Counted from the stretch's first letter, positions 18,985-29,339 are shown. The stretch is 64,000 nt of DNA from Providencia rettgeri (GCF_041075285.1 NZ_CP163512.1:1426001-1490000); one strand, 5' to 3'. The notes: generated from the letters alone by a model not told the origin. Numbers and translations: made by a program.

Positions 18985-21657
18985 ATGTCGTTGAGTCTAA
19001 AAACATCGAGTGCCTCAACACTCGCTGTCGGAAACAAGCAGTATAATTACTTCAGTTTGGCACTTGCCGCGAAAAAAATCGGTGATGGTTCAAAGCTGCC
19101 AAAATCACTCAAAGTGCTACTCGAAAACCTCTTACGTCATATGGATGGCACTTCAGTTGTTGAACAAGACCTACAAGCAATTATTGATTGGCAAAAAAAT
19201 GCGCATGCAGATAGGGAAATCGCCTATCGTCCCGCCCGTGTATTAATGCAGGATTTTACCGGGGTTCCCGCCGTTGTTGATCTTGCCGCAATGCGTGAAG
19301 CCGTAAAATCGTTAGGGGGGAATGTCAATCAAGTCAACCCATTGTCACCGGTTGATCTGGTGATTGACCATTCGGTAATGGTTGATGAATTTGCGACACA
19401 ATCTGCGTTTGACGAAAACGTGGAAATTGAAATGGAACGTAACCACGAGCGCTATTTATTTCTGCGTTGGGGACAAAAAGCGTTTAATCGATTCCAAGTA
19501 GTGCCGCCAGGAACAGGGATTTGCCATCAGGTTAACTTAGAATACCTCGGAAAAGCCGTTTGGTATGAAGAGGTTGACGGCAAATTATATGCTTACCCAG
19601 ATACACTCGTGGGGACTGATTCCCATACTACGATGATCAACGGCTTAGGTGTGCTGGGTTGGGGAGTTGGTGGCATAGAGGCTGAAGCGGCAATGTTAGG
19701 TCAGCCTGTATCTATGTTGATCCCTGATGTGGTTGGCTTCAAATTAACGGGTAAATTATCTGAAGGTATTACGGCAACCGACCTTGTTTTAACTGTCACA
19801 CAAATGCTGCGTAAGCACGGTGTTGTGGGGAAATTTGTCGAATTTTATGGTGATGGTCTGGCGGACTTACCTCTAGCTGACCGAGCAACCATTGCCAACA
19901 TGTCACCTGAATATGGTGCCACCTGTGGTTTCTTTCCAATAGATGATATTACGTTATCCTATTTGCGACTAACAGGGCGTAGTGATGAGGAAGTGGCGCT
20001 GGTGGAAGCTTATAGTAAAGCGCAGGGTTTATGGCGTCATACGGGTGATGAGCCTATCTTTACCAGTACCTTAGAATTAGATATGTCGACAGTTGAGTCT
20101 AGTCTTGCAGGGCCAAAACGACCACAAGATAGGGTTGAACTGAGTCAAGTTCCTAAGGCGTTCCGTAGCGCAGTTGAACTTGAGGTAAATAAACAAGATA
20201 AAAATGCGCACCTTGAGGTGAAATATCAAAATAAAACCTTTGAGCTCACTGATGGTGCCGTTGTGATTGCGGCGATCACCTCATGTACCAATACTTCAAA
20301 CCCAAGTGTCTTGATGGCAGCTGGGTTATTGGCGAAAAACGCAGTTGAAAAAGGCTTATCTCGTCAACCATGGGTTAAAACATCGCTTGCACCTGGCTCG
20401 AAAGTGGTTACCGACTATCTCGCAGTTGCAGGGTTAACACCGTACTTAGATAAACTGGGCTTTAATCTAGTTGGTTATGGGTGCACAACCTGTATCGGTA
20501 ACTCAGGTCCATTACCTGAACCGATAGAAGCCGCGATTAAAAAAGCTGACTTAACTGTGGGGGCCGTGCTTTCTGGTAACCGAAATTTTGAAGGACGAAT
20601 TCATCCTCTGGTAAAAACTAACTGGCTGGCATCTCCACCACTGGTTGTTGCGTATGCCCTTGCGGGAAATATGAATATTAACCTAAAAAATGAACCACTA
20701 GGTGTGGATAAACAAGGTAATGATGTTTATCTCAAAGATATTTGGCCAACAAGTGCTGAAATCGCCCAAGCAGTGCAACAAGTTAAAACGGACATGTTCC
20801 GCAAGGAATACAATGCCGTGTTTGAAGGTAATGAGGCGTGGCGTGCCCTTGAGGTTGAAAGCTCACCAACTTATCAATGGCAAGGCGATTCAACCTATAT
20901 TCGTCATCCACCTTTCTTTGAAGGTATGAAAGCACAGCCTGCGCCTGTTGAAGATATTCATGGTGCCAATATTTTGGCTATCCTTGGGGATTCCGTCACC
21001 ACTGATCACATTTCCCCAGCGGGGAATATCAAAAAAGATAGCCCCGCAGGGCGTTACCTTCAAGAGCATGGCGTTGCTGTTGCGGATTTTAACTCTTACG
21101 GTTCTCGCCGTGGTAACCACGAAGTGATGATGCGAGGTACTTTTGCGAATATTCGTATTCGTAATGAAATGGTGCCAGGCGTTGAAGGTGGTTATACCTT
21201 GCATATTCCAACGGGGCAGCAAATGGCAATTTATGACGCTGCAATGTTATATCAGCAAGAAAAACGCCCATTAGCGATTATTGCTGGTAAGGAATACGGT
21301 TCAGGTTCGAGCCGCGATTGGGCTGCAAAGGGAACCAATCTCTTAGGTGTTCGCGTTGTTATTGCTGAATCTTATGAGCGCATACACCGTTCAAACTTAA
21401 TTGGTATGGGGGTTGTACCTTTAGAGTTTAAACCGGGAATGACACGTAAAACCTTGGGATTAAAAGGGGATGAGCGTATTGATGTGGTTGGTCTACAATC
21501 ATTAACACCCGGGCAAGATTTGAAGGTAACAATCACCTATGGAAACGGTGAGGTCAAAGAGATAACCACTCGCTGTCGTATTGATACAGGTACGGAAATG
21601 GAGTACTACCGCCATGGTGGTATCTTGCATTATGTCATCCGACAGATGCTTCATTAA
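18985..21657 (+). CDS. acnA: Aconitate hydratase A
   Basis: 890 residues, as in E. coli AcnA/IRP1-type aconitases. The [4Fe-4S] cysteines are Cys434 ([12 protein letters not shown]) and Cys500/Cys503 ([13 protein letters not shown]). [13 protein letters not shown] and the C-terminal swivel-domain [12 protein letters not shown] are active-site signatures. It interconverts citrate and isocitrate; AcnA is the stress-resistant isoform. The chosen ATG has a perfect AAGGAGG 6 bases upstream; the earlier in-frame ATG (18934) adds an unrelated 17 residues and lacks one. The 297-base upstream region must carry the promoter, but I could not single out an operator. Confidence 0.97.
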   Translation: MSLSLKTSSASTLAVGNKQYNYFSLALAAKKIGDGSKLPKSLKVLLENLLRHMDGTSVVEQDLQAIIDWQKNAHADREIAYRPARVLMQDFTGVPAVVDLAAMREAVKSLGGNVNQVNPLSPVDLVIDHSVMVDEFATQSAFDENVEIEMERNHERYLFLRWGQKAFNRFQVVPPGTGICHQVNLEYLGKAVWYEEVDGKLYAYPDTLVGTDSHTTMINGLGVLGWGVGGIEAEAAMLGQPVSMLIPDVVGFKLTGKLSEGITATDLVLTVTQMLRKHGVVGKFVEFYGDGLADLPLADRATIANMSPEYGATCGFFPIDDITLSYLRLTGRSDEEVALVEAYSKAQGLWRHTGDEPIFTSTLELDMSTVESSLAGPKRPQDRVELSQVPKAFRSAVELEVNKQDKNAHLEVKYQNKTFELTDGAVVIAAITSCTNTSNPSVLMAAGLLAKNAVEKGLSRQPWVKTSLAPGSKVVTDYLAVAGLTPYLDKLGFNLVGYGCTTCIGNSGPLPEPIEAAIKKADLTVGAVLSGNRNFEGRIHPLVKTNWLASPPLVVAYALAGNMNINLKNEPLGVDKQGNDVYLKDIWPTSAEIAQAVQQVKTDMFRKEYNAVFEGNEAWRALEVESSPTYQWQGDSTYIRHPPFFEGMKAQPAPVEDIHGANILAILGDSVTTDHISPAGNIKKDSPAGRYLQEHGVAVADFNSYGSRRGNHEVMMRGTFANIRIRNEMVPGVEGGYTLHIPTGQQMAIYDAAMLYQQEKRPLAIIAGKEYGSGSSRDWAAKGTNLLGVRVVIAESYERIHRSNLIGMGVVPLEFKPGMTRKTLGLKGDERIDVVGLQSLTPGQDLKVTITYGNGEVKEITTRCRIDTGTEMEYYRHGGILHYVIRQMLH

Positions 21658-21671
21658 GTTGCGTTAACTAT

Positions 21672-21709
21672 AAAAACGTCTGTTTGGTTGCCCAGCAGAC
21701 GTTTTTTTT
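21672..21709 (+). terminator. Rho-independent terminator of acnA
   Basis: AACGTCTG and CAGACGTT form the stem, followed by a run of T, 15 bases after the acnA stop. Confidence 0.9.
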
Positions 21710-21944
21710 ATAATTGTTATCTTATTTCTTAATCTTGTTTTTTCTCAATATTTTAGATGTAGATCTACGTTATGGTATCAGGTAGATGGTTAAATATAGG
21801 AGATAAAACCATTCTTTATCCTGTTTTATTTAGGGTGAAGTTCGCCATAAATCAGTTTCTTTGTTTGAATTAAAATTCATGTAATGAATTTGGGACCCGC
21901 TAAGTTTTAGTTAATTTACCGAAAACAACGTAAAGGAAATATAT

Positions 21945-22388
21945 ATGGCAGATATCAATGAAACCGATTTTTATAAAGGGGCATTGTGGGCAGCAGATAT
22001 CTTATTAACAACATCTCATTTTGATGGCTCAAATGAAGAAGTTCGCGATATTTTAGAGCATATTCCTAATTTGTATTCCATTGTAATGAGAACACCTGAA
22101 ACGGAAGTTCACGATCTACGTCTTTATGCAGACAAAGAATTCCCACTTGGCTTAAATGCGGATTACACCGCGATCACCATTGCACCATTAAAAGATTATT
22201 TTGATATTGTGCCCATGCCGGATCAAAACCCAGAGAGTATTACTTTTGAGGTTGAATTTTGGGGGGTTGTGGCAAAAACAACAGCGGGTAAAGACGATTT
22301 ATTAATTGCAGGACTCCCTTCCGCAGAAGTCGCGCAACATTATGCGAAAACATTAACGCAACAACTTGAAATTCAGCGTGGAAAATAA
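21945..22388 (+). CDS. Conserved hypothetical soluble protein
   Basis: 147 residues, not recognised. There is no signal peptide or membrane segment. The sequence is acidic and evenly folded in appearance, with a helical N-terminal part (TDFYKGALWAADILLTTSHF) and an alternating strand-like middle (VEFWGVVAKTTAGKDDLLIA). AAAGGAAAT precedes the ATG and a clear terminator follows, so it is a real single-gene unit. Its position between acnA and hemB suggests a lineage-specific gene. No function is proposed. Confidence 0.75.
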   Translation: MADINETDFYKGALWAADILLTTSHFDGSNEEVRDILEHIPNLYSIVMRTPETEVHDLRLYADKEFPLGLNADYTAITIAPLKDYFDIVPMPDQNPESITFEVEFWGVVAKTTAGKDDLLIAGLPSAEVAQHYAKTLTQQLEIQRGK

Positions 22389-22440
22389 CCTATCGATTCA
22401 TTTTAGGACTTTTCGAGTTTATTAATTAAGCAAAATGCCA

Positions 22441-22485
22441 AAAAACCGCGATACTGTATTTATATCCAGTATTGCGGTTTGTTTT
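22441..22485. terminator. Bidirectional terminator between the hypothetical gene and hemB
   Basis: AAACCGC-GATACTG and CAGTATT-GCGGTTT form a long stem with A before and T after, so it can terminate both the plus-strand gene and hemB. Confidence 0.85.
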
Positions 22486-22497
22486 TGATGTAAAAAA

Positions 22498-23475
22498 TTA
22501 TAGAACCTTATTTTCAGCCAGTTGTAAGGCAAAATAAGTAAAGATAAGATCAGCCCCTGCGCGTTTAATTGAACCTAACGTTTCTAGTGCAACGCGAGTT
22601 TCATCAATCGCACCTGCTTGTGCCGCAAATTTAATCTGTGCATATTCACCGCTGACTTGATACGCCCCAATAGGTAATTGCGTGTGTTCACGTAAATCAC
22701 GAATTATATCGAGATAAGCGCCAGCGGGTTTGATCATTAGCGCATCCGCACCTTCACGTTCGTCAATTAGTGACTCATGAAGGGCTTCGCGGCGATTCAT
22801 CGGGTTCATTTGGTAAGTTTTTCGGTCACCTTTTAAACATGAACCCGCGGCATCACGAAATGGGCCATACAGCGCAGAAGCAAATTTTGTTGAATACGAC
22901 ATGATAGCGGTGTCAGTGAATCCGGCTTCATCAAGCGCGTGACGAATGGCCGCAACTTGACCATCCATTGCCGCAGATGGTGCAATAAAATCTGCTCCAG
23001 CACGGGCGGCAGCAACAGCTTGTAAGCCTAAATTGTGAATAGTGGCATCATTATCAACGACATGGTTATGTAACACACCGCAATGACCATGGGAAGTGTA
23101 CTCACAAAAACAGGTATCTGACATCACAATCATTTCAGGCACGGTGTCTTTACAGATGCGTGACATACGAGCCACTAGACCGTTTTCTTGCCATGCATCG
23201 CTACCATTATCATCAAGGTGATGGGAAACACCAAACGTCATGACCGACTTAATCCCTGCGTTCGCAATACGTTCAATCTCATAGGCTAAACGCTTTTCAG
23301 GAATACGCATAACACCTGGCATGCTATTGATTGGCATATAATCGTCGAGTTCTTCTTCAACAAAAATGGGCAAGCAAAGGTCATTAATCGACAGATGAGT
23401 TTCTTGGAATAAAGTGCGGAGTTTTTCAGTTTTACGCAGTCTTCTCATGCGTTGAATAGAATGCAGGTTGTTCAC
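22498..23475 (-). CDS. hemB: Delta-aminolevulinic acid dehydratase (porphobilinogen synthase)
   Basis: 325 residues. The two active-site Lys are seen in [17 protein letters not shown] and [13 protein letters not shown], and the metal-binding cysteines in [17 protein letters not shown]. The enzyme condenses two aminolevulinate molecules to porphobilinogen in haem biosynthesis. The start is GTG at 23475 with AAGGAG 6 bases upstream. In E. coli hemB lies far from ribA, so this neighbourhood is specific to this lineage. No downstream partner is co-transcribed. Confidence 0.97.
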   Translation of the reverse strand: MNNLHSIQRMRRLRKTEKLRTLFQETHLSINDLCLPIFVEEELDDYMPINSMPGVMRIPEKRLAYEIERIANAGIKSVMTFGVSHHLDDNGSDAWQENGLVARMSRICKDTVPEMIVMSDTCFCEYTSHGHCGVLHNHVVDNDATIHNLGLQAVAAARAGADFIAPSAAMDGQVAAIRHALDEAGFTDTAIMSYSTKFASALYGPFRDAAGSCLKGDRKTYQMNPMNRREALHESLIDEREGADALMIKPAGAYLDIIRDLREHTQLPIGAYQVSGEYAQIKFAAQAGAIDETRVALETLGSIKRAGADLIFTYFALQLAENKVL

Positions 23476-23609
23476 AATATCTCCTTGTAGTTTGATGAAT
23501 AAACAAAAGATATAGGTTATTCACCAAAGTCATAATATTGGCAACAGTATAAACCTTATAGAAAGAAAGTGAATATAACCATCAAGAAATGGCACACATT
23601 GAATGGCGA

Positions 23610-23644
23610 TTAAAAAGAAAAGGGAAGAGCGCAGGCACTCTTCC
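23610..23644 (-). terminator. Rho-independent terminator of ribA
   Basis: GGAAGAG and CTCTTCC form the stem; on the minus strand it is followed by CCCTTTTCTTTTT. It lies 14 bases after the ribA stop. Confidence 0.75.
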
Positions 23645-23657
23645 TTAGTGGCACAGC

Positions 23658-24266
23658 TTACTGATGTTTAAACAGCATGTGACCCATTTTCTGTGCTTTA
23701 ATATCCAAATAATGCGCATTACTTGGATTTCGTCCCACAATTAGAGGTACACGCTCAACAACATTGATGCCTGCTTCGCGCATAATATCGATTTTTTTCG
23801 GGTTATTCGTCAGTAAGCGTACTTCGTTGACCCCCAATAATTTGTACATATCAGAGCACAGGGTAAAATCACGCTCATCCGCTTTAAAACCAAGTTTAAG
23901 ATTAGCTTCAACAGTATCTAAACCTTGGTCTTGCAACGCATATGCACGAATTTTATTTAACAAGCCAATATTGCGACCTTCTTGACGATGGTAAAGCAAT
24001 ACCCCGCGGCCCTCTTTACTAATTTGAGAAAGTGCGGCTTCTAATTGGAAACCGCAATCGCAACGTAGGCTAAATAGCGCATCACCAGTTAAACATTCGG
24101 AGTGAATACGACTGAGAACGGGGGTATCCCCAGAAATGTCGCCAAAAATTAACGCGACATGGTCATGACCCGTTGCAATTTCCTCAAAACCCACCATCAG
24201 AAACTCACCAAAAGGTGTTGGGAGTTTTGCTTGAGCAACACGTTTTAGCTGCATATTTTCATTCAT
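23658..24266 (-). CDS. ribA: GTP cyclohydrolase II
   Basis: 202 residues. Zinc is bound by Cys in [17 protein letters not shown] (C-x10-C-x-C), and the GTP-binding part includes [20 protein letters not shown] and [12 protein letters not shown]. The enzyme opens the imidazole ring of GTP, the first step of riboflavin synthesis. The C-terminus KAQKMGHML matches relatives. Starts at 24266 (MNENMQL) or 24254 ([12 protein letters not shown], matching E. coli) are both possible; neither has a strong ribosome binding site. Confidence 0.96.
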   Translation of the reverse strand: MNENMQLKRVAQAKLPTPFGEFLMVGFEEIATGHDHVALIFGDISGDTPVLSRIHSECLTGDALFSLRCDCGFQLEAALSQISKEGRGVLLYHRQEGRNIGLLNKIRAYALQDQGLDTVEANLKLGFKADERDFTLCSDMYKLLGVNEVRLLTNNPKKIDIMREAGINVVERVPLIVGRNPSNAHYLDIKAQKMGHMLFKHQ

Positions 24267-24483
24267 TAGTTAAAGTAACTCTGCTTAATGTAATAACGTA
24301 AATCGATATAATGAACGCTAAGTAATAATATATCGATACTATATGACGTTTTGCATATAGAGGCTGATAATCTTTGCACACGACCAGCGCTGTATTACTA
24401 TAACAGAGTTAACCGTGAGTGAATGGAATATTTCTTTATAAGGCGCAATATAGGGCGCAATTAATATTTATGGAATATATTGA

Positions 24484-25218
24484 ATGAGAAAGACTATTTT
24501 AGTCGTCAGCTTGTTTGCTATTTTATTAGTACTGCCACCGATGGCTATACTCATTTCTGGGTGGCAATGGGCACCTGAAAACCAGTTTAACTCAATGAAA
24601 TGGTTATTATGGCTGACAAATACAGCTGGTGCACCATACAGTATTATAACCTCATTAGTACTCATTGGTATTATTCTATTCAGATTGCGTGCAGAAAAAA
24701 GCGTTGCATTGAAGGTAACAATTGTTGTTATTTGCGCTTTGCTACTGCAACAAGGGACTAAAACATTGCTTAAAAGTCACTTTCAAGAACCGCGACCTTA
24801 TGTGGTTTGGCTCGAAGAGCAATACGATGTGACGCATTCGGATTTTTATGAATTAACACGGGCTGCTCGCGCCAAGCTAATTAAAACGGTGGTTAAATAC
24901 CATGAAGATATTGCTAAGTGGCAACGAAAACACTGGCAAGCAGAAACGGGGTATTCATTCCCTTCAGGGCATATGCTCTTTGCCGCAGGCTGGGCACTGC
25001 TGTTTATTGCCTTTTTTTGGCAAAGAGGCTCTTACGTTCTTTGTATTGGTTTAGCACTTTGGGCGGAAGGGATTGCATTTAGTCGAATGTTGCTAGGCAT
25101 GCATTGGCCAATAGATGTCATTACGTCGGTATTGATTAGTGCAATTTTTGCCATTTTAGCGTATGGACTATTTTTGTGTTTTGTGCGGCACAAAAGTCGG
25201 TTGATCTTTCGTCAATAG
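24484..25218 (+). CDS. pgpB: Phosphatidylglycerophosphatase B (PAP2 family)
   Basis: 244 residues with about six membrane segments. The PAP2 phosphatase motifs are present in order: KSHFQEPRPY (motif 1), YSFPSGHML (motif 2, catalytic His) and SRMLLGMHWPIDVI (motif 3). The active site faces the periplasm, where the enzyme dephosphorylates phosphatidylglycerophosphate, undecaprenyl diphosphate and related lipids. It lies between ribA (divergent) and lapA, as in E. coli. Confidence 0.95.
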   Translation: MRKTILVVSLFAILLVLPPMAILISGWQWAPENQFNSMKWLLWLTNTAGAPYSIITSLVLIGIILFRLRAEKSVALKVTIVVICALLLQQGTKTLLKSHFQEPRPYVVWLEEQYDVTHSDFYELTRAARAKLIKTVVKYHEDIAKWQRKHWQAETGYSFPSGHMLFAAGWALLFIAFFWQRGSYVLCIGLALWAEGIAFSRMLLGMHWPIDVITSVLISAIFAILAYGLFLCFVRHKSRLIFRQ

Positions 25219-25350
25219 AGTGATTGTTACGGCAAATCGTGTGAATTTTCTGATTTGTATAAAATAAATTGCTTTGTCTGGATGCGCTGGAAATGCTACC
25301 TTATCAGGTAGATATTATTGAATGGATAAGAACTGATAACGGGAACAAAT

Positions 25351-25668
25351 GTGAAATATTTTCTGATTTTATTACTGGCGGTCGCATTTTTTATTATTTC
25401 GATTACGCTGGGTTCAAGCAATGATCAGGTTATTACATTTAACTACCTGATTGCAAAAGGGGAGTTCTCTTTATCAACCCTTCTTGCATCACTTTTTGGT
25501 GTCGGTTTTGTGCTGGGTTGGCTTGTTTGTGCGGCATTTTATTTACGCACGTTTGTCAGCCTGAAAAATGCACGTCGTAAAATTAGACGTTTAGAATCAC
25601 AATTAGGTGCTGGAGAAAGTAATATTTCTGACTCAACCTCATTAGTGACGACTCAGAACAAGGAATAA
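25351..25668 (+). CDS. lapA: Lipopolysaccharide assembly protein A
   Basis: 105 residues with two transmembrane helices (about residues 2-20 and 42-66) and a short basic cytoplasmic coil (LKNARRKIRRLESQLG). The start codon is GTG with GGGA upstream. LapA (YciS) sits in the inner membrane and partners LapB in controlling LpxC turnover and lipopolysaccharide supply. It precedes lapB by six bases, a clear operon. Confidence 0.93.
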   Translation: MKYFLILLLAVAFFIISITLGSSNDQVITFNYLIAKGEFSLSTLLASLFGVGFVLGWLVCAAFYLRTFVSLKNARRKIRRLESQLGAGESNISDSTSLVTTQNKE

Positions 25669-25674
25669 TCCTGT

Positions 25675-26847
25675 ATGTTCGAGTTGCTGTTTCTGTTGCT
25701 TCCAGTTGCTGCCGCTTATGGGTGGTATATGGGGCGCAGAAGTGCTCAACAAGATAAGCAGCAGCACGCCAATCGCTTGTCCCGTGATTATGTGACAGGC
25801 GTGAATTTCCTTTTGTCAAATCAACAAGATAAAGCGGTTGATTTGTTTTTAGATATGCTTAAAAACTATGATAGTTCTGCATTTGAAGCACATCTTACTC
25901 TAGGTAATCTGTTTCGTTCTCGTGGTGAAGTCGAACGTGCTATTCGTATCCACCAATCGCTGGTGGAAAGTGCCTCACTGTCCTTCGAACAACGTCTACT
26001 CGCAACTCAACAACTCGGTCGTGATTATATGGCCGCAGGGGTGTACGATCGCGCCGAAAATATGTTCCAACAACTGACTGATGAAGTCGACTTCAAACAA
26101 AGTGCATTGCAGTCCTTGTTGAATATTTATCAGCTAACCAGTGAGTGGACAAAAGCTATCGATGTGGCAGGTAAATTGGTTAAGCTAGGGCATAATGAGC
26201 TTCGTGAGCAAATTGCTCATTTTTATTGTGAGTTAGCCACACAACAGTTGGCGAGCGATGACCTCGATGACGCACAAAACTTATTAAATAAAGCGGAACA
26301 AGCAGATAAAAATTGTGCGCGTGTTTCGATTATGAAAGGTCGTATTTTTATTGAGCAAGGCGCTGATGAGAAAGCCATTCAAGTTTTAAAGCAAGTGTAT
26401 GAGCAAGATAGAGAATTGGTCACTGAAACGCTACCACTGCTTCATGATTGCTATCAACGTACAGGTCAATTGGATGCATGGGAAGATTACTTGCGCCAAT
26501 GTGTGGCGGGTAATTCAGGGGCCATTGCAGAACTTTATCTGGCAGATATTATTGTTGAAAAACAAAACCATGAGGCGGCTGCAAGTTATATTAATGACCA
26601 AATTCAGCGCCACCCAACCATGCGGTTGTTTTACCGTTTAATGGATTACCATCTTGAAGAAGCTGAAGAAGGTCGTGCTAAAGAGAGCTTAATTTTGCTC
26701 CGTAAAATGGTAGGGGAGCAAATTCGCACGAAGCCTGATTATCGTTGCCACAAATGTGGTTTTACTTCTCGTTCGTTATATTGGCACTGCCCATCTTGTC
26801 GCTCTTGGGATACGATCAAACCCATTCGTGGCTTAGATGGTCAGTGA
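25675..26847 (+). CDS. lapB: Lipopolysaccharide assembly protein B
   Basis: 390 residues, the usual length. An N-terminal membrane anchor (residues 1-20) with YGWYMGRRSAQQ is followed by tetratricopeptide repeats across about residues 60-330 and a C-terminal rubredoxin-like zinc ribbon (CHKCGFTSRSLYWHCPSC). LapB (YciM) presents LpxC to the FtsH protease and so sets lipid A synthesis. AAGGA lies ahead of the ATG, and the gene is translationally close to lapA. Confidence 0.96.
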   Translation: MFELLFLLLPVAAAYGWYMGRRSAQQDKQQHANRLSRDYVTGVNFLLSNQQDKAVDLFLDMLKNYDSSAFEAHLTLGNLFRSRGEVERAIRIHQSLVESASLSFEQRLLATQQLGRDYMAAGVYDRAENMFQQLTDEVDFKQSALQSLLNIYQLTSEWTKAIDVAGKLVKLGHNELREQIAHFYCELATQQLASDDLDDAQNLLNKAEQADKNCARVSIMKGRIFIEQGADEKAIQVLKQVYEQDRELVTETLPLLHDCYQRTGQLDAWEDYLRQCVAGNSGAIAELYLADIIVEKQNHEAAASYINDQIQRHPTMRLFYRLMDYHLEEAEEGRAKESLILLRKMVGEQIRTKPDYRCHKCGFTSRSLYWHCPSCRSWDTIKPIRGLDGQ

Positions 26848-26892
26848 CAGCGTCACTTTTTTACCTTATAACTACTCATTAAAGGCTATAAA

Positions 26893-27621
26893 ATGATTTC
26901 CTCAACTGAGAACCAGACACTTTCGCCAATCATTGTGGCACTCGACTATGAAGATGCCAATGCCGCACTGGCGTTTGTTGACAGCATTCCCCCTAATAGC
27001 TGCCGTCTTAAAGTGGGCAAAGAAATGTTCACATTTAATGGTCCTCAATTTGTCAAATCACTCCATGATCGTGGTTTTGATATTTTTCTCGATTTAAAAT
27101 TTCATGATATCCCAAATACGGTTGCCCGTGCAGTAGCCGCTTCAGCTGAAATGGGCGTTTGGATGGTGAATGTTCACGCGGGCGGTGGTGCTCGTATGAT
27201 GACAGCAGCTCGCCAAGCCCTTGACGTTTATGGTAAAGATGCGCCTTTATTAACCGCAGTTACAGTTCTAACTAGCATGGACAAGGCAGACTTAGAAGGC
27301 GTGGGTATTCAAGATTCACCGGCCGTACACGCGGAGAGACTGGCACGGCTAGCCAAACAATGTGGTCTTGATGGCGTTGTCTGTTCGGCTCATGAAGCGC
27401 AGCATTTAAAAAGCGTTTGTGGTGCTGATTTTAAATTGGTGACACCGGGTATTCGTCCTGAAGGTAGTGATGTGGGTGACCAGCGCCGTATTATGACACC
27501 ACAAAATGCACTCAAAGCAGGGGTTGATTATATGGTGATTGGGCGTCCTATCACGCGCAGTGAAAATCCAGCATTAACATTACAGCAAATTAACCAATCT
27601 ATTCAGGGTATTGTTGTATGA
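26893..27621 (+). CDS. pyrF: Orotidine 5'-phosphate decarboxylase
   Basis: 242 residues. The catalytic Asp-Lys-Asp network is in [13 protein letters not shown], with the N-terminal IVALDYEDA strand and the phosphate-binding [12 protein letters not shown]. The enzyme makes UMP, the last step of de novo pyrimidine synthesis. AAAGG precedes the ATG. The stop overlaps the start of yciH (ATGA), showing translational coupling as in E. coli. Confidence 0.97.
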   Translation: MISSTENQTLSPIIVALDYEDANAALAFVDSIPPNSCRLKVGKEMFTFNGPQFVKSLHDRGFDIFLDLKFHDIPNTVARAVAASAEMGVWMVNVHAGGGARMMTAARQALDVYGKDAPLLTAVTVLTSMDKADLEGVGIQDSPAVHAERLARLAKQCGLDGVVCSAHEAQHLKSVCGADFKLVTPGIRPEGSDVGDQRRIMTPQNALKAGVDYMVIGRPITRSENPALTLQQINQSIQGIVV

Positions 27622-27944
27622 GTAATTCAAACAGCCGCCTAGTCTATAGCACGGATGTTGGGCGCATTGATGAAGAAAAACCAACGATAGAAAGACCAAA
27701 AGGTGATGGCATTGTCAGAATTCGCCGTGAAACCTCAGGTCGTAAAGGTAAGGGCGTGAGTGTTGTCACAGGGCTCGACCTTGATGATACCGAACTCACT
27801 AAGCTTGCCGCAGAATTGAAAAAGAAATGTGGTTGTGGTGGTGCTGTAAAGGATGGAAATATTGAAATTCAAGGAGATAAGCGAGATATTATCAAACAAC
27901 TCCTTGAAGCAAAAGGTATGCAAGTTAAATTAGCGGGTGGCTGA
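27618..27944 (+). CDS. yciH: SUI1/eIF1-like translation factor YciH
   Basis: 108 residues. The C-terminal SUI1 fold is visible from [20 protein letters not shown] through [20 protein letters not shown] to [14 protein letters not shown]. YciH is related to eIF1 and biases initiation fidelity in vitro; its cellular role is not settled. It overlaps pyrF by four bases. Confidence 0.95.
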   Translation: MSNSNSRLVYSTDVGRIDEEKPTIERPKGDGIVRIRRETSGRKGKGVSVVTGLDLDDTELTKLAAELKKKCGCGGAVKDGNIEIQGDKRDIIKQLLEAKGMQVKLAGG

Positions 27945-27961
27945 TAGCTGCAATTCAAGAG

Positions 27962-27996
27962 AAAGCGGTGACAATAGAATTAATCACCGCTTTTTA
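27962..27996. terminator. Terminator between yciH and the antitoxin gene
   Basis: AAAGCGGTGA and TCACCGCTTT form the stem, with T after it on the plus strand. It closes the pyrF-yciH operon and meets the convergent antitoxin gene. Confidence 0.85.
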
Positions 27997-27999
27997 TGC

Positions 28000-28284
28000 T
28001 TAAATCGCAGCGAGCTCTTTGAACAGCTCAGGGTTTCTTTTAATTGCCACTAACACTTTGGCGGCTAACCCGGTTGGGTTACGCCTTTTTAACTCCCAAC
28101 TTTTAATCGTATCAACGCTGGTACCTAATGCGTTAGCCAGTTCACTCTGTGAGACATTAAGTTGCTCTCGGATCGCTTTCACATCTGCCACTTCATAGCG
28201 GGTGACTTTTGCGGCTTTTTTAATGCCGTTTTTGATTTCAATCGCTTCTTCTAAAGAGGCTTTTAATTCATTGAACATACTCAT
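28000..28284 (-). CDS. HTH antitoxin (HigA/NadS type)
   Basis: 94 residues. A Cro/C1-type helix-turn-helix lies at about residues 50-90 (AIREQLNVSQSELANALGTS, then SWELKRRNPTGLA). It follows the toxin gene with its start one base from the toxin stop, and its ribosome binding site AAAGGAGAGG lies in the toxin 3' end, so the two are translated together. In this toxin-first arrangement the second protein usually neutralises the toxin and, with it, represses the operon. The operator is probably the dyad at 28648-28664. Confidence 0.88.
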   Translation of the reverse strand: MSMFNELKASLEEAIEIKNGIKKAAKVTRYEVADVKAIREQLNVSQSELANALGTSVDTIKSWELKRRNPTGLAAKVLVAIKRNPELFKELAAI

Positions 28285-28285
28285 T

Positions 28286-28618
28286 TTATACCTCTCCTTT
28301 AAGTATTTTTGTTAGTTTCTTTAACGCGGCTTTTTCTTCATCAGTGAGTGTGTCTTTTTCATTTTTAGAATAAGCCATTATAAAATAGATGATTTCTTTA
28401 GTAGCTAAAAAATAAATCACCCTTACACTGCCACTTTTCCCCTGATTACCTACAGCCACTCTAATCTTACGTAGCCCACCCGTTCCCTGGATGAGGTCAC
28501 CTTTATCTGGCCATGCGATCAGTTGATTCTGTAGTACTCTAAGTTCTTCAGCTGTTGCAATGGTTTGTATCTGTTTGGTGAAAAAAGTGGTTTCAATAAA
28601 TTCAATGGCATGACTCAT
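28286..28618 (-). CDS. RelE/HigB-type toxin
   Basis: 110 residues. The RelE-like fold is suggested by the N-terminal IEFIETTFFTKQI, the core LIQGTGGLRKIRVAVGNQGK with basic residues, and VRVIYFLATKEIIYFIMAYS near the C-terminus. Relatives cleave mRNA on the ribosome or bind DNA. GGGAGG sits before the ATG. It is the first gene of a two-gene toxin-antitoxin operon inserted between yciH and osmB; in E. coli other genes lie in this interval. Confidence 0.87.
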   Translation of the reverse strand: MSHAIEFIETTFFTKQIQTIATAEELRVLQNQLIAWPDKGDLIQGTGGLRKIRVAVGNQGKSGSVRVIYFLATKEIIYFIMAYSKNEKDTLTDEEKAALKKLTKILKGEV

Positions 28619-28647
28619 CGGGCTCCCTCCCTAAAATTGACCTTTAG

Positions 28648-28675
28648 AGTGTACTTTGTACACTAAAAAAGTCAA
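28648..28675 (-). promoter_or_regulatory. Toxin-antitoxin promoter with overlapping operator dyad
   Basis: AGTGTAC-TTT-GTACACT (28648-28664) is a perfect 7-bp dyad. Read on the minus strand, TTGACT (28670-28675) and TACACT (28648-28653) are a -35 and -10 with a 16-base spacer, so the dyad covers the -10 box. Autoregulation by the antitoxin or the complex is the natural inference. Confidence 0.75.
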
Positions 28676-28773
28676 TAGCTGTTTGCGATAAGATTACGAT
28701 GAGGGCATTGAAAATAAATAGCGCCAAGGAACTGGCACTATTTATAGAAATAGAGGGGGTGAAAAATAGTGGG

Positions 28774-28992
28774 CTACTTACCGATTTGGTGACCAATGAT
28801 CCCGCCAACGGCTGCACCGCCCACGGTACCGATTGAGCTACCTCCTGTAAGTACAGCACCACCTACTGCACCTACACCTGCACCAATCGCCGTGTTCTTA
28901 TCGCGCTTAGACATATTGGAACACGCACTCACGCTAATAGCGACGGTTGTGATAACGATAAATGACAAAATGCGTTTGTTAACAGTATTCAT
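28774..28992 (-). CDS. osmB: Osmotically inducible lipoprotein OsmB
   Basis: 72 residues, the family size. A lipoprotein signal ends in SVSAC, so mature OsmB begins at Cys24. The rest is a Gly/Ala-rich glycine-zipper segment (AIGAGVGAVGGAVLTGGSS, then GGAAVGGIIGHQIGK). OsmB is an outer-membrane lipoprotein induced by osmotic and stationary-phase stress. AAGGA precedes the ATG. It lies between yciH and rnb as in E. coli. Confidence 0.93.
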   Translation of the reverse strand: MNTVNKRILSFIVITTVAISVSACSNMSKRDKNTAIGAGVGAVGGAVLTGGSSIGTVGGAAVGGIIGHQIGK

Positions 28993-29254
28993 TTTTTAAT
29001 CCTTAGCACGTATTAAACAAATTATAAGCTACCATGGTAGGTAAATTTACGAATAAGAATAATCAGGAAAAAATAACGAATAGCGGGTAAAACTTAACGT
29101 TAAATGCGAATTAATCACTGCTTAATAGATTATAGGCGAAGAAAAGAGCATAGGCATAGGTTTATGAATTCAGATGACTGACCAACATAAAAAATTTGGT
29201 GGTAGGTTGGATAGGTTTTGAAAATAAACAAGGAAAATCAAAGAATTAATTTTT

Positions 29255-29305
29255 GCCTAATAATACAAAGTGGGAAAAACAGGTTTTTATCCCACGTTGT
29301 CAACA
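29255..29305 (+). repeat. Palindromic intergenic repeat, copy 3 of 3
   Basis: AAAGTGGGAAAAAC-AG-GTTTTTATCCCACGTT is the best palindrome of the three. It shares GCCTAATAAT before and GTCAACA after with copy 1. It lies downstream of rnb but in the opposite sense to that gene. The surrounding stretch 29000-29357 holds otherwise the osmB promoter and no gene. Confidence 0.75.
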
Positions 29306-29308
29306 ACC

Positions 29309-29339
29309 TAAGACCATAAGCATAAGCTAATGGTCTTAT
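29309..29339. terminator. Weak hairpin downstream of rnb
   Basis: AAGACCAT and ATGGTCTT form an 8-bp stem with a 12-base loop. There is no good T-run on the minus strand, so a terminator role for rnb is uncertain. Confidence 0.4.

Noticed and set aside
24267..24483. FMN riboswitch ahead of ribA
   Set aside because: The short leader lacks the conserved stems of the RFN element, which in enterobacteria sits ahead of ribB.
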